DNA of 10,141 bases from Bacillota bacterium (GTDB taxonomy: Bacteria > Bacillota > Clostridia > Acetivibrionales > DSM-1351). The notes under the pieces were generated by a model that was not told the origin of the DNA, did not search any database, and saw nothing but the letters and a program-made list of their open reading frames with translations. Within the stretch, counting starts at the first letter, position 1. Each line of letters begins with the position of its first letter. The DNA lies in NCBI GenBank assembly GCA_023441625.1, contig JAEZOA010000149.1:1-10141 (forward strand), in the 5' to 3' direction. A program made the position numbers and the translations under genes. Below, in pieces: positions 1 to 6,193 of the stretch.

Positions 1-124
1 TTAACTTCTCTACTGGATACGTACATGAAAATATGTTAATTCTATTGAACCGCCGTGTACCGAACGGTACGCACGGTGGTGTGAGAGGTCGGGAAAATTT
101 ATTCAATTTTCCCTCCTACTCGAT
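1..124 (+). mobile_element. Group II intron, 3' end (domains V and VI)
   Basis: This is the tail of a self-splicing retroelement that begins outside the window. Domain V is visible: 50-57 pairs with 72-79, a two-base bulge (C70 G71) follows, then 58-61 pairs with 66-69 around a GAAC loop. That short stem, 2-nt bulge and tetraloop arrangement is the hallmark of domain V. The catalytic triad position reads CGC (51-53). Domain VI is the stem 91-99/105-113 with a lower helix (86-88/115-117 and 83-85/119-121) that leaves A118 unpaired, as expected for the branch-point adenosine. The intron should end about 6-7 nt after A118, near 124 or 125. A CGC triad is typical of group IIC introns, which often insert next to terminators, but I would not fix the class from this fragment. 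No maturase reading frame can be assigned in the 45 bases before domain V. Confidence 0.85.
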
Positions 125-131
125 TGAATAC

Positions 132-1481
132 CTACTGCACTGGTACCTCTACAACCTCATCACCAATTTCCAGCATAATTGCTTCCATGGAATCTAGCAT
201 TATAGGGTTCGGAAAAATAAATCCCGAATGGAAGTTATAATCTTCATTCTGGTAATCTCCATATGAACTTAAACCGTTATAAATTGGCAAGTTTGTATTA
301 TCTTTTAGTTTGATAGAGCAGCTTTTAATAAGATTGCCATCATTAGGTGAGATGCCATAAAGATTTAAAGATATTGGAGATATTCGGATTTCTTTTATTA
401 TTGTATTATCGAATTTTAAGGGTGACTGCTTACTCAAATCGATTAATTTTGTACTGTCGGTATAGGATAATGGGAAGCTAAAGTGATATTCTGCCGGCAT
501 AACTATCTCTAAGTCTTTTAAAATATCAGTGTTTTCAAGCTTATAGGGATAGAACTCCATATTGTTTCGCTCAGCAGATACTACACCATCACAACGGGAA
601 TATGTTTCATTAGTTTTTTTGTTTCGCAGCAGAATCTCTGGAATTTCATAATAATTAGATGAATCAATGACTAATGTTAATGTACCATCAACAAATCCTA
701 TTGAATTAAGCAATATTTTACCACCATATTTATTGTCAAAGGGCAGATTTAGGTTGCTGTTCGGGAAATTATAAATAATTGGATTAAAATCAGTATCGCT
801 ATTATCAAGAGCTTTAACACCATGCTTTTTATAAATATCAGAAAGGTCTATATTTATTGGTTGGTAGACCTGAGGAGCTTTTGTAACAAAGGTAGCAGTT
901 TTTCCAGCAATTGAATCAGAATTGTGTAAATCAAAAATAGCAGCCTTGTTAATTTTGTAGGACTGACCTTTATCGAGGCTACTGTGTACTGAAGCAGAAG
1001 CAGGGAGTAACCCTTTTGTCATTTTTCCTATATACAGTTCAGGCATATTAATTGAGTCTAATATAGCTTCGTCCTTAGGAGAAACTGAATATTTAATATA
1101 AACAAAGTTTCTATCTCCTATAATTCCTTCAATATCCATATTTATTCCGTTTTCAGTAAATTTATAATTGGGGGTAACACCATATTTTTCTAGAAAGTCC
1201 TGTTGACTTTGATTAAGCACAGTGTTGTTATCAAAGATATCATTATAAAAGCTCTTAAAAATTTCAGAAATACTTGTCTGTGTTGCTGCCGAAACTGTAA
1301 CAATTGATAATGAAAGAATAACCACAACAGGAATAAGTATTTGGAAGGGCTTTCTGCGTTTATGAGATGCTACGTCTTGCTGTGGACTTGCTTTTGATAT
1401 CACTTCATTTATAGCTTTTTCAGAAACGTTAATACTTGTAAATGCATTTTTATATATATCCTTATTAATATCTTTAATCAT
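132..1481 (-). CDS. Membrane anti-sigma factor, DUF4179-like
   Basis: Probable anti-sigma factor that holds the adjacent ECF sigma factor at the membrane. The 449-residue protein has a charged cytoplasmic head (about 1-45, ending in KRRKP), one membrane segment (about 46-67, ILIPVVVILSLSIVTVSAA) and a large extracellular part of about 380 residues. The segment just after the membrane helix (about 95-135, including YGVTPNYKFTENGINMDIEG) resembles DUF4179 anti-sigma proteins, and the C-terminal half looks like the beta-rich extension these often carry, possibly DUF5643-like. There is no HxxxCxxC zinc motif in the head, so it is not a ZAS-type anti-sigma factor. The ATG is preceded by AAGGAGG at the right distance and overlaps the sigma gene by 8 bp, which indicates translational coupling. 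The stop is a TAG only about 7 bp from the intron end, so any native terminator lies beyond the intron. The signal it senses is unknown. Confidence 0.8.
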   Translation of the reverse strand: MIKDINKDIYKNAFTSINVSEKAINEVISKASPQQDVASHKRRKPFQILIPVVVILSLSIVTVSAATQTSISEIFKSFYNDIFDNNTVLNQSQQDFLEKYGVTPNYKFTENGINMDIEGIIGDRNFVYIKYSVSPKDEAILDSINMPELYIGKMTKGLLPASASVHSSLDKGQSYKINKAAIFDLHNSDSIAGKTATFVTKAPQVYQPINIDLSDIYKKHGVKALDNSDTDFNPIIYNFPNSNLNLPFDNKYGGKILLNSIGFVDGTLTLVIDSSNYYEIPEILLRNKKTNETYSRCDGVVSAERNNMEFYPYKLENTDILKDLEIVMPAEYHFSFPLSYTDSTKLIDLSKQSPLKFDNTIIKEIRISPISLNLYGISPNDGNLIKSCSIKLKDNTNLPIYNGLSSYGDYQNEDYNFHSGFIFPNPIMLDSMEAIMLEIGDEVVEVPVQ

Positions 1482-1965
1482 ATAATAATTCCTCCTTAAG
1501 TCTTGTTTTTAGAAGCTGTCTTGCTCTTTGGAGCTGAGTTGCAACTGTTGTTTCCTTTTGTGCTGTTAACTCAGCTATCTCCTTTATCGTATAATCCTCA
1601 TAGTAGTATAGGTGAACCACAGCTCTGTATTTTAGAGGTAAGTCCAATACTGCATAAAACAGTTCACTTTGCTCTGCTGTTTCAAAAGTCAAGTTCTCAT
1701 TCTCAAGGGGTTGAGTTTTCTTGAACCAAGAGGAGAGCAGCAGCTTTTTGCTACAATTAATTGTAACTCTAATAAACCATGCTTTTTCATGGATTTTATC
1801 AGCAAACACAGGCTTCTTTTTGAAGTATCGTAGGAAAACCTCCTGAAAAACATCGTCTGAATCGCTTCTGTTTTTACAGTAAGTGTAGGCAATTTTGAAA
1901 ACAGTACTTTTATATCGATCGATAATTTGCAAAGTGCTGTCACCTTCGTATGAAAGGTTGGTCAC
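1474..1965 (-). CDS. RNA polymerase sigma factor, ECF (sigma-70) family
   Basis: Alternative sigma factor that directs RNA polymerase to a specific promoter set. At 163 residues it has the usual ECF length. Region 2 spans about 14-82, with the core-binding and -10 recognition block around DSDDVFQEVFLRYFK and the AWFIRVTINCSKKLL helix. Region 4 spans about 101-158, with LPLKYRAVVHLYYYEDYTIKEIA and a helix-turn-helix ending QLQRARQLLKTRL that reads the -35 element. The start is a GTG (1963-1965) with AAGGAGG 10 nt upstream; no better ATG lies nearby. The stop TAA sits inside the start region of the anti-sigma gene (8-bp overlap), so the two are made together in the usual sigma/anti-sigma arrangement. 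ECF genes are often autoregulated, but I found no convincing ECF-type promoter upstream. Its regulon cannot be read from the sequence. Confidence 0.93.
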   Translation of the reverse strand: MTNLSYEGDSTLQIIDRYKSTVFKIAYTYCKNRSDSDDVFQEVFLRYFKKKPVFADKIHEKAWFIRVTINCSKKLLLSSWFKKTQPLENENLTFETAEQSELFYAVLDLPLKYRAVVHLYYYEDYTIKEIAELTAQKETTVATQLQRARQLLKTRLKEELLYD

Positions 1966-1998
1966 AATATTTTATCCTCCTTGTGAAAATTTGTTGAG

Positions 1999-2027
1999 CT
2001 CATATATATAACCTTTTTGAAAGTCAA
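1999..2027 (-). promoter_or_regulatory. Candidate promoter for the sigma/anti-sigma pair
   Basis: On the minus strand a TTGACT box (2027-2022) is followed after 17 bp by TATGAG (2004-1999) or after 15 bp by TATATG (2006-2001). The -35 box is close to the sigma-A consensus and the -10 is weak. It would start a transcript about 25-30 nt before the GTG codon of the sigma gene. This is a pattern match only. Confidence 0.4.
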
Positions 2028-2101
2028 AATATCACAAAGGAGAAAAATTTTTGGAGAATTGATAAAACAAATAGACTCTTTTCGTAAAAATTATGTACTA
2101 T

Positions 2102-2131
2102 CAACTCAAAATCTTGAGTTGCTTGTTTTTT
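2102..2131 (+). terminator. Rho-independent terminator, oriented on + strand
   Basis: A perfect 8-bp stem (CAACTCAA 2102-2109 with TTGAGTTG 2114-2121, loop AATC) is followed on the + strand by CTTGTTTTTT (2122-2131). Read on the minus strand, after the ABC exporter gene, the same stem is followed by a poor U tract (ATAGTACAT). As a terminator it therefore works best against + strand transcripts, although no + strand gene precedes it here. It may also partly end the exporter transcript. Confidence 0.6.
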
Positions 2132-2140
2132 CCCATTTGT

Positions 2141-3877
2141 TCAATCCAAACCCTCAAACTGCATATTATAATATTTGGCATATAGCCCATTTTGGGACAA
2201 CAGTGTATCATGAGTTCCCCGTTCTTGAATACCATTCTCGCTTATAACTATTATTTCATCAGCATTGCGTATTGTACTGAGCCTATGAGCAATTACTATG
2301 GTAGTACGATTTTTGGCAAGTTGCTCAAGGGACATCTGGATATGGCGCTCGCTATCATTGTCCAGTGCTGACGTGGCCTCATCCAGTATTAAAATTGCAG
2401 GATTTTTTAGGAATACACGAGCTATAGCTATTCTCTGCTTCTGTCCACCAGAAAGCCTTGTGCCACGCTCGCCAACAAAAGTATCATAGCCATCGTCGAG
2501 GCTCATAATAAAGTCATGAATATTTGCATTTTTGGCAGCCTCGACGATTTCTTCATAGCTGGCATTTGGCTTTCCATATGAAATATTATCACGTATACTG
2601 CCGGAAAACATATATACATCCTGTTGAACAATACCAATGGAATTGCGCAAGGATTTAAGTGTAATATCACGAATGTCAATACCATCAATAGTAATTGTAC
2701 CGCTGGTCACATCATAAAAACGAGGAAGAAGCGAGCAGAGAGTGGTTTTTCCACCTCCTGATGGGCCTACAAAGGCTACAGTTTTGCCAGCCTCAATTGA
2801 AATACTAATATTATCGAGAACCTCTGAGGTCTTGTCATAGCGGAAGGATACATTATTGTATTCTATATGTCCACGTGGATTAATTAAGGGCTTTGCATTT
2901 TTTCTATCTACTATTTCTGCTTTTGTTTCTACAACCTCCAAAAAGCGATTAAAGCCTGAAAGGCCCTTTTGAAAGGTTTCTGTAAAATTAATTAGCACCT
3001 CAATAGGGTTTAGAAATATACCAATATACAGTGCGTAGATTGCAAGGTCAGTTGGCTTTAAGCTTCCATTTGCTATGAAAAAGCCCCCGCTTACCAGCAC
3101 TGCCATATACAACATGCCTTGAAAAAAACTATTTCCTGCATGAAAGCCGCCCATCATCAAATAACTGCTTTTCTTAGAGTCAAGAAATTTAAGATTACTG
3201 TCACTAAATTTTTCATGCTCAAGATCTTCATTAGCAAAGGATTTTACTACACGTATACCTGAGAGAGTATCCTGCAAACGAGAATTAACATTTGCAATTT
3301 TTTTACGATTGTCCATAAAAACAGCACGCATTTTTTTATTTTTGTTCCAACTAAAAATAACCATAACAATGGTAACAACCAGCAGAATTAATGTCATTTG
3401 AGCATTAATTACGGTTAAAAATATAAAAGAGCCAATGATTTTTAGAGCTGATATAAATAAATTCTCTGGACCGTGATGTGCTACCTCAGTTATATCAAAC
3501 AAGTCTGATATAAGCTTTGACATCATTTCACCAGTATTATTTCTATCGTAATAAGAAAATGATAGTGTTTGATAGTGGTCAAATAAATCCTGCCTCATAT
3601 CGCTTTCCATACGAGAACCCATTATATGTCCCCAAGAGGTGATATAATATTGACATCCATAGCGTACTAAATACATTGTAAGTAGGCTAATGCCTATAAT
3701 CCATAGTGTACTAATTATTTCAGAGGAACTGCGTGTAAATACTCCCTTTGTAAGTATATTCAGAATTTGCGGAAAGGCAAGGTCAATTGCTGAAACAATC
3801 AGCGCACAAAACATATCTATGAAAAACAGTGCTTTATAGGGTTTATAGTATTTAATAAATTTTTTAAATATAGACAT
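2141..3877 (-). CDS. ABC exporter half-transporter (permease fused to ATPase)
   Basis: ATP-driven exporter of the MdlB/MsbA-like type (type I exporter fold): about 578 residues with an N-terminal six-helix membrane domain (about 12-310) and a C-terminal nucleotide-binding domain (about 337-578). The ATPase is intact: Walker A GPSGGGKTT (371-379), Q-loop IVQQD (416-420), signature LSGGQ (475-479), Walker B ILILDE (495-500), D-loop SALD (503-506) and H-loop His531. It needs a partner subunit or forms a homodimer, and no second half-transporter is adjacent. I place the start at the ATG 3875-3877, which has GGAG 9 nt upstream. The frame stays open 35 codons further upstream to a GTG near 3982, but that GTG has no ribosome site and the extension would cross the likely promoter. 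The substrate is unknown; drugs, peptides or lipids are all possible. A 175-bp gap separates it from the sigma gene downstream. Confidence 0.95.
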   Translation of the reverse strand: MSIFKKFIKYYKPYKALFFIDMFCALIVSAIDLAFPQILNILTKGVFTRSSSEIISTLWIIGISLLTMYLVRYGCQYYITSWGHIMGSRMESDMRQDLFDHYQTLSFSYYDRNNTGEMMSKLISDLFDITEVAHHGPENLFISALKIIGSFIFLTVINAQMTLILLVVTIVMVIFSWNKNKKMRAVFMDNRKKIANVNSRLQDTLSGIRVVKSFANEDLEHEKFSDSNLKFLDSKKSSYLMMGGFHAGNSFFQGMLYMAVLVSGGFFIANGSLKPTDLAIYALYIGIFLNPIEVLINFTETFQKGLSGFNRFLEVVETKAEIVDRKNAKPLINPRGHIEYNNVSFRYDKTSEVLDNISISIEAGKTVAFVGPSGGGKTTLCSLLPRFYDVTSGTITIDGIDIRDITLKSLRNSIGIVQQDVYMFSGSIRDNISYGKPNASYEEIVEAAKNANIHDFIMSLDDGYDTFVGERGTRLSGGQKQRIAIARVFLKNPAILILDEATSALDNDSERHIQMSLEQLAKNRTTIVIAHRLSTIRNADEIIVISENGIQERGTHDTLLSQNGLYAKYYNMQFEGLD

Positions 3878-3928
3878 AAGGAAATTCTCCAAGTAGTAAT
3901 AGTTGCAGTAGAACATATTTTGATTATT

Positions 3929-3957
3929 ATTGTATCCTATGTATGAATTTTTTGAAA
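3929..3957 (-). promoter_or_regulatory. Candidate promoter for the ABC exporter
   Basis: On the minus strand TACAAT (3934-3929) is a good -10 box. The -35 position 17 bp upstream reads TTTCAA (3957-3952), a weak match. A transcript from here would have a leader of about 45 nt before the chosen ATG and would exclude the longer upstream start. Confidence 0.35.
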
Positions 3958-3993
3958 GGGCAAAACGTGGTAGCAGCGACACGCTCTCAGCTT

Positions 3994-4007
3994 TTTAACT
4001 GGTTAAA
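3994..4007. promoter_or_regulatory. Inverted repeat, possible operator
   Basis: TTTAAC-TG-GTTAAA is a perfect 6+6 dyad that abuts the -35 box (4008) of the rightward promoter and lies about 37 bp upstream of the candidate leftward -35. The position suits a regulator acting on one or both divergent genes. No regulator gene is adjacent except the ECF sigma factor, so the binding protein is unknown. Confidence 0.35.
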
Positions 4008-4036
4008 TTTACATATGAAGTAAATGTTGGTATAAT
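4008..4036 (+). promoter_or_regulatory. Sigma-A promoter of the SH3-domain protein gene
   Basis: TTTACA (4008-4013) and TATAAT (4031-4036) are separated by exactly 17 bp, with TGG in the extended -10 position. The predicted start is near 4043, giving a leader of about 86 nt before the ATG at 4129. This is one of the two best promoters in the window. Confidence 0.75.
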
Positions 4037-4128
4037 TAGATAGTGGTTTCTCACTGAACCAAAGTACTAGGTTTAAGGAAAGAGTTAATACGAGCACATA
4101 AAAGATATTTTTTAAGGAGTAACCGATT

Positions 4129-5799
4129 ATGAGGAAAATAGCTATTATACTAATTTTAGCAATGTGTTTTTCAACTTTTGGCTCTTTAGGTGATGGAAGA
4201 CTTGTGGAAGCTAAAGAGACGACTACTTCAAAGGGGAATATAAAGATTATTGCCAATGTGGTTAACGTGCGTGAGGAAAAATCAACAAACAGCAATATCA
4301 TTTGTCAGGCATCCAAAGATGATGTCTATGAATTGCTCGGTGAAGGAAAGGATTCTCAAGGTAAGGTATGGTATAAGGTTGGCGTGGATTTCGTTGTGAC
4401 TGGCTGGGTAGCAGGTTGGTTCTGCAAAAAGACAAATGAAAAAATTACTACAGCTATAAAAAGTAAACCAGGAGAGTTGCTTTATAATTGCTCAAATAAG
4501 GATTTATTTGCTGGGTTGCTGTTAGTAGAGGATTACTCACTAGAGAATCTTTTAAAAATTTATGGAAGTGAATACAGTGTTCGTAAGTACTATTCATATA
4601 CAGTATATGAATATAAAAATGGTGTTAAATTTGAAGTTGATGCAAATGGTGAGATCGTAACGGTTGCAGTGGGTGAACGCAGCTTTTACATAAGTCGAAT
4701 TAAGAAAAAAACCTGTGATATTTTAAATAATAAGGGTAATGAAATTTTAATAATTTATTCTAATGTTAATTCTAGTAGCTTGATAATATTGGATGCTACT
4801 AATAAAAAGGTATTAAGAGAATATAGTACGATATATACGTATAGTTTGGATTTTGAAGTTGGAAACTTTGTAGGGGATAGCAACTTGGAATTGTATCTTT
4901 ACGAGACTGGCAGTGGTTTTAAAAAAGGTATATATAAGGTAATTGGTGATGATTTTATTAAGGTATTTGATACCGATTCATTTAACTATTATAGTGATGG
5001 TATTAAGGCAAATATTAATAAAAATATTCTGAATTTGAATATTCATATTGGAAGCTACTCAGCCAGCAAAAAGTCAACTATACCTGAACGAGTATTTTAC
5101 AATACCAAGGAAACAACCGATAAAAACAAATTATTATCGGTTGATCCGGAGTGGAGCATTGTACAAGAAAGTGGGAAATGGTACATTAAGGTCCGTTGTA
5201 ACGTAAACATAATCATGCTTAGGTATTATTGGGGTCCGCCAGATGATAATATGGAGCCAAACGAAATCATGCAAAATGATTTGGCAAGAGTTGATTTACT
5301 GCTTGATATTAGTAGTGGTGCTCCAAAAATCAAGGAAACAAGCTATAAAATGAAGTACAATGATGATAGCCTGTTGAGTATAAGGCCAATGTTATATGAA
5401 GAGGGAACTTTAGTTAATGGCCCTGAACTTGGGATGGGCATGGAAGAGGCATATAAAGCTTTGGGTGGAGGAGAGATAAAAGAAGGAGAGTACTCTGACC
5501 ACATGGAATTAAATGGGGTATCGCTTTTAGAGTTTTGTAGTGAAGTGGTTGGCATCTATGTAGAATCACCTAAATATACAACACACAGAGGTCTTAAAGT
5601 GGGCGACAGCATTCAGAATGTTGAAAGCTTATATGGTAAACCTGATGTAGGTTTTTCTGGAGATGATTATGTAGAGTACAAATTTTGCTATGAAACAATG
5701 GATGGAGAGCTGAAGGTTAATTACTATAGAACTTTAACTGTCTGTTATAAAGATGGCTTAGTAAGTGCTTTTGAGCTCTATCAAGTTATATTGGACTAA
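4129..5799 (+). CDS. Secreted protein with bacterial SH3 domain and repeat-like C-terminal domains
   Basis: Exported, probably wall-associated protein of 556 residues. A signal peptide (about 1-28) has a KK/R-type start, a hydrophobic core and a likely cleavage after VEA. The Cys at 13 does not form a good lipobox (LAMC). An SH3_3-like domain follows (about 38-101), with the typical NVREEKSTNSNII start and the GWVAGWF end; such domains usually bind peptidoglycan. Residues 130-180 and the C-terminal part (about 430-556) contain segments like GLKVGDSIQNVESLYGKPD, resembling the BLIP/SmpA-type repeats of CAP-associated and DUF4309 proteins. The middle (about 240-280) carries an FVGDSNLELYLYE segment that recalls VCBS/FG-GAP beta-propeller repeats. 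There is no enzyme motif and no sortase signal. The start has AAGGAG 9 nt upstream and a strong promoter. It is transcribed divergently from the ABC exporter. Specific function is not recognisable. Confidence 0.85.
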   Translation: MRKIAIILILAMCFSTFGSLGDGRLVEAKETTTSKGNIKIIANVVNVREEKSTNSNIICQASKDDVYELLGEGKDSQGKVWYKVGVDFVVTGWVAGWFCKKTNEKITTAIKSKPGELLYNCSNKDLFAGLLLVEDYSLENLLKIYGSEYSVRKYYSYTVYEYKNGVKFEVDANGEIVTVAVGERSFYISRIKKKTCDILNNKGNEILIIYSNVNSSSLIILDATNKKVLREYSTIYTYSLDFEVGNFVGDSNLELYLYETGSGFKKGIYKVIGDDFIKVFDTDSFNYYSDGIKANINKNILNLNIHIGSYSASKKSTIPERVFYNTKETTDKNKLLSVDPEWSIVQESGKWYIKVRCNVNIIMLRYYWGPPDDNMEPNEIMQNDLARVDLLLDISSGAPKIKETSYKMKYNDDSLLSIRPMLYEEGTLVNGPELGMGMEEAYKALGGGEIKEGEYSDHMELNGVSLLEFCSEVVGIYVESPKYTTHRGLKVGDSIQNVESLYGKPDVGFSGDDYVEYKFCYETMDGELKVNYYRTLTVCYKDGLVSAFELYQVILD

Positions 5800-5854
5800 T
5801 TTAATGCCAAAATAGAGGAAATATCAGATGGCTATTGCAGCCCGCTAAATAGAA

Positions 5855-5883
5855 AAACACACCTTTTAGATAAGGGTGTGTTT
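5855..5883 (+). terminator. Rho-independent terminator after the SH3 protein gene
   Basis: A 12-bp stem (5855-5866 with 5872-5883; core CACACC/GGTGTG, one G-T pair) with a 5-nt loop is flanked by A-rich sequence on the left and TTTCTAT on the right. It starts about 55 bp after the stop codon. The A-rich left flank means it could also act on leftward transcripts. Confidence 0.75.
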
Positions 5884-5912
5884 CTATAGGGCATACAGTA
5901 TAAAGATTTACT

Positions 5913-5955
5913 AAAGTCAATTACTATCGGCTTTCAGTCAATAGTAATTGACTTT
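5913..5955 (-). terminator. Perfect 15-bp hairpin after the small-protein gene
   Basis: AAAGTCAATTACTAT (5913-5927) pairs without mismatch with 5941-5955 around a 13-nt loop. It begins 2 bp after the TAA of the small minus-strand gene, so it most likely ends that transcript. The U tract is short in both directions (TTT then AG on the minus strand, TTTT then A on the plus strand), so termination may be partial. With the 5855-5883 hairpin it separates two converging units. Confidence 0.6.
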
Positions 5956-5957
5956 TA

Positions 5958-6107
5958 TTACGGTTTTGCTTTTGTTTTTCCTGTTTTCGCTTTACCCTGT
6001 ATTTCAGGAACAGGTTTAGCAGCATTTTTGGAAAAGTGTTGTTTGTGATTACTTTCGGTTCCATGTGGTTCACTTGGGTCTGGTCTTCTCATTCCTGACT
6101 TTGCCAT
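5958..6107 (-). CDS. Small basic protein, 49 aa
   Basis: Short gene encoding MAKSGMRRPDPSEPHGTESN followed by 29 more residues ending KTGKTKAKP. The start ATG (6105-6107) has GAGGTGAT at ideal spacing, the stop is TAA, and the strong hairpin lies immediately downstream, so it looks like a real expressed gene. It has 9 Lys and 2 Arg against 4 acidic residues, many Pro, Gly and His, no Cys and no hydrophobic stretch, so it is probably unfolded and may bind nucleic acid or another polyanion. I recall similar short clostridial proteins with the SGMRRP and PHGTESN pattern but no established function. A minor spore protein or a ribosome/RNA-associated peptide are guesses. It follows the phosphoesterase gene by 86 bp with no visible terminator between them, so co-transcription is possible. 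A TATACT box at 6152-6147 could give it its own weak promoter. Confidence 0.8.
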   Translation of the reverse strand: MAKSGMRRPDPSEPHGTESNHKQHFSKNAAKPVPEIQGKAKTGKTKAKP

Positions 6108-6193
6108 AATCATCACCTCAACAATATTGTTTCATTTTTTGTGAAGAGTATACCCGTGTTTTATTTAAAGAATGTTTTTGGTATTTAAGTATG

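Noticed and set aside
2017..2247. Plus-strand 76-codon frame across the gap and the end of the ABC gene
   Set aside because: It starts with TTG without a usable ribosome site, runs through the terminator stem and then antisense to the exporter, and its sequence looks random.
3878..3982. 35-codon N-terminal extension of the ABC exporter
   Set aside because: The upstream GTG lacks a ribosome site, the extension runs through a candidate promoter, and the start at 3877 has GGAG at proper spacing and gives the usual family length.
3966..4008. ECF-type promoter upstream of the exporter on the minus strand (TTTAACC and CGTGTC)
   Set aside because: The spacing between AAC and CGT is 18 bp, longer than the usual 16-17, the sequence overlaps the dyad, and no similar site lies before the sigma gene itself.
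4044..4128. Riboswitch or T-box in the 86-nt leader of the SH3 gene
   Set aside because: Only short 4-5 bp stems (such as TGGTT/AACCA) are present and no conserved aptamer core or terminator/antiterminator pair is visible.
6108..6193. Sporulation sigma-G promoter for the small basic protein
   Set aside because: GCATA and CATTCTT occur but with 15-bp spacing and an imperfect -10, so it does not meet the expected pattern.
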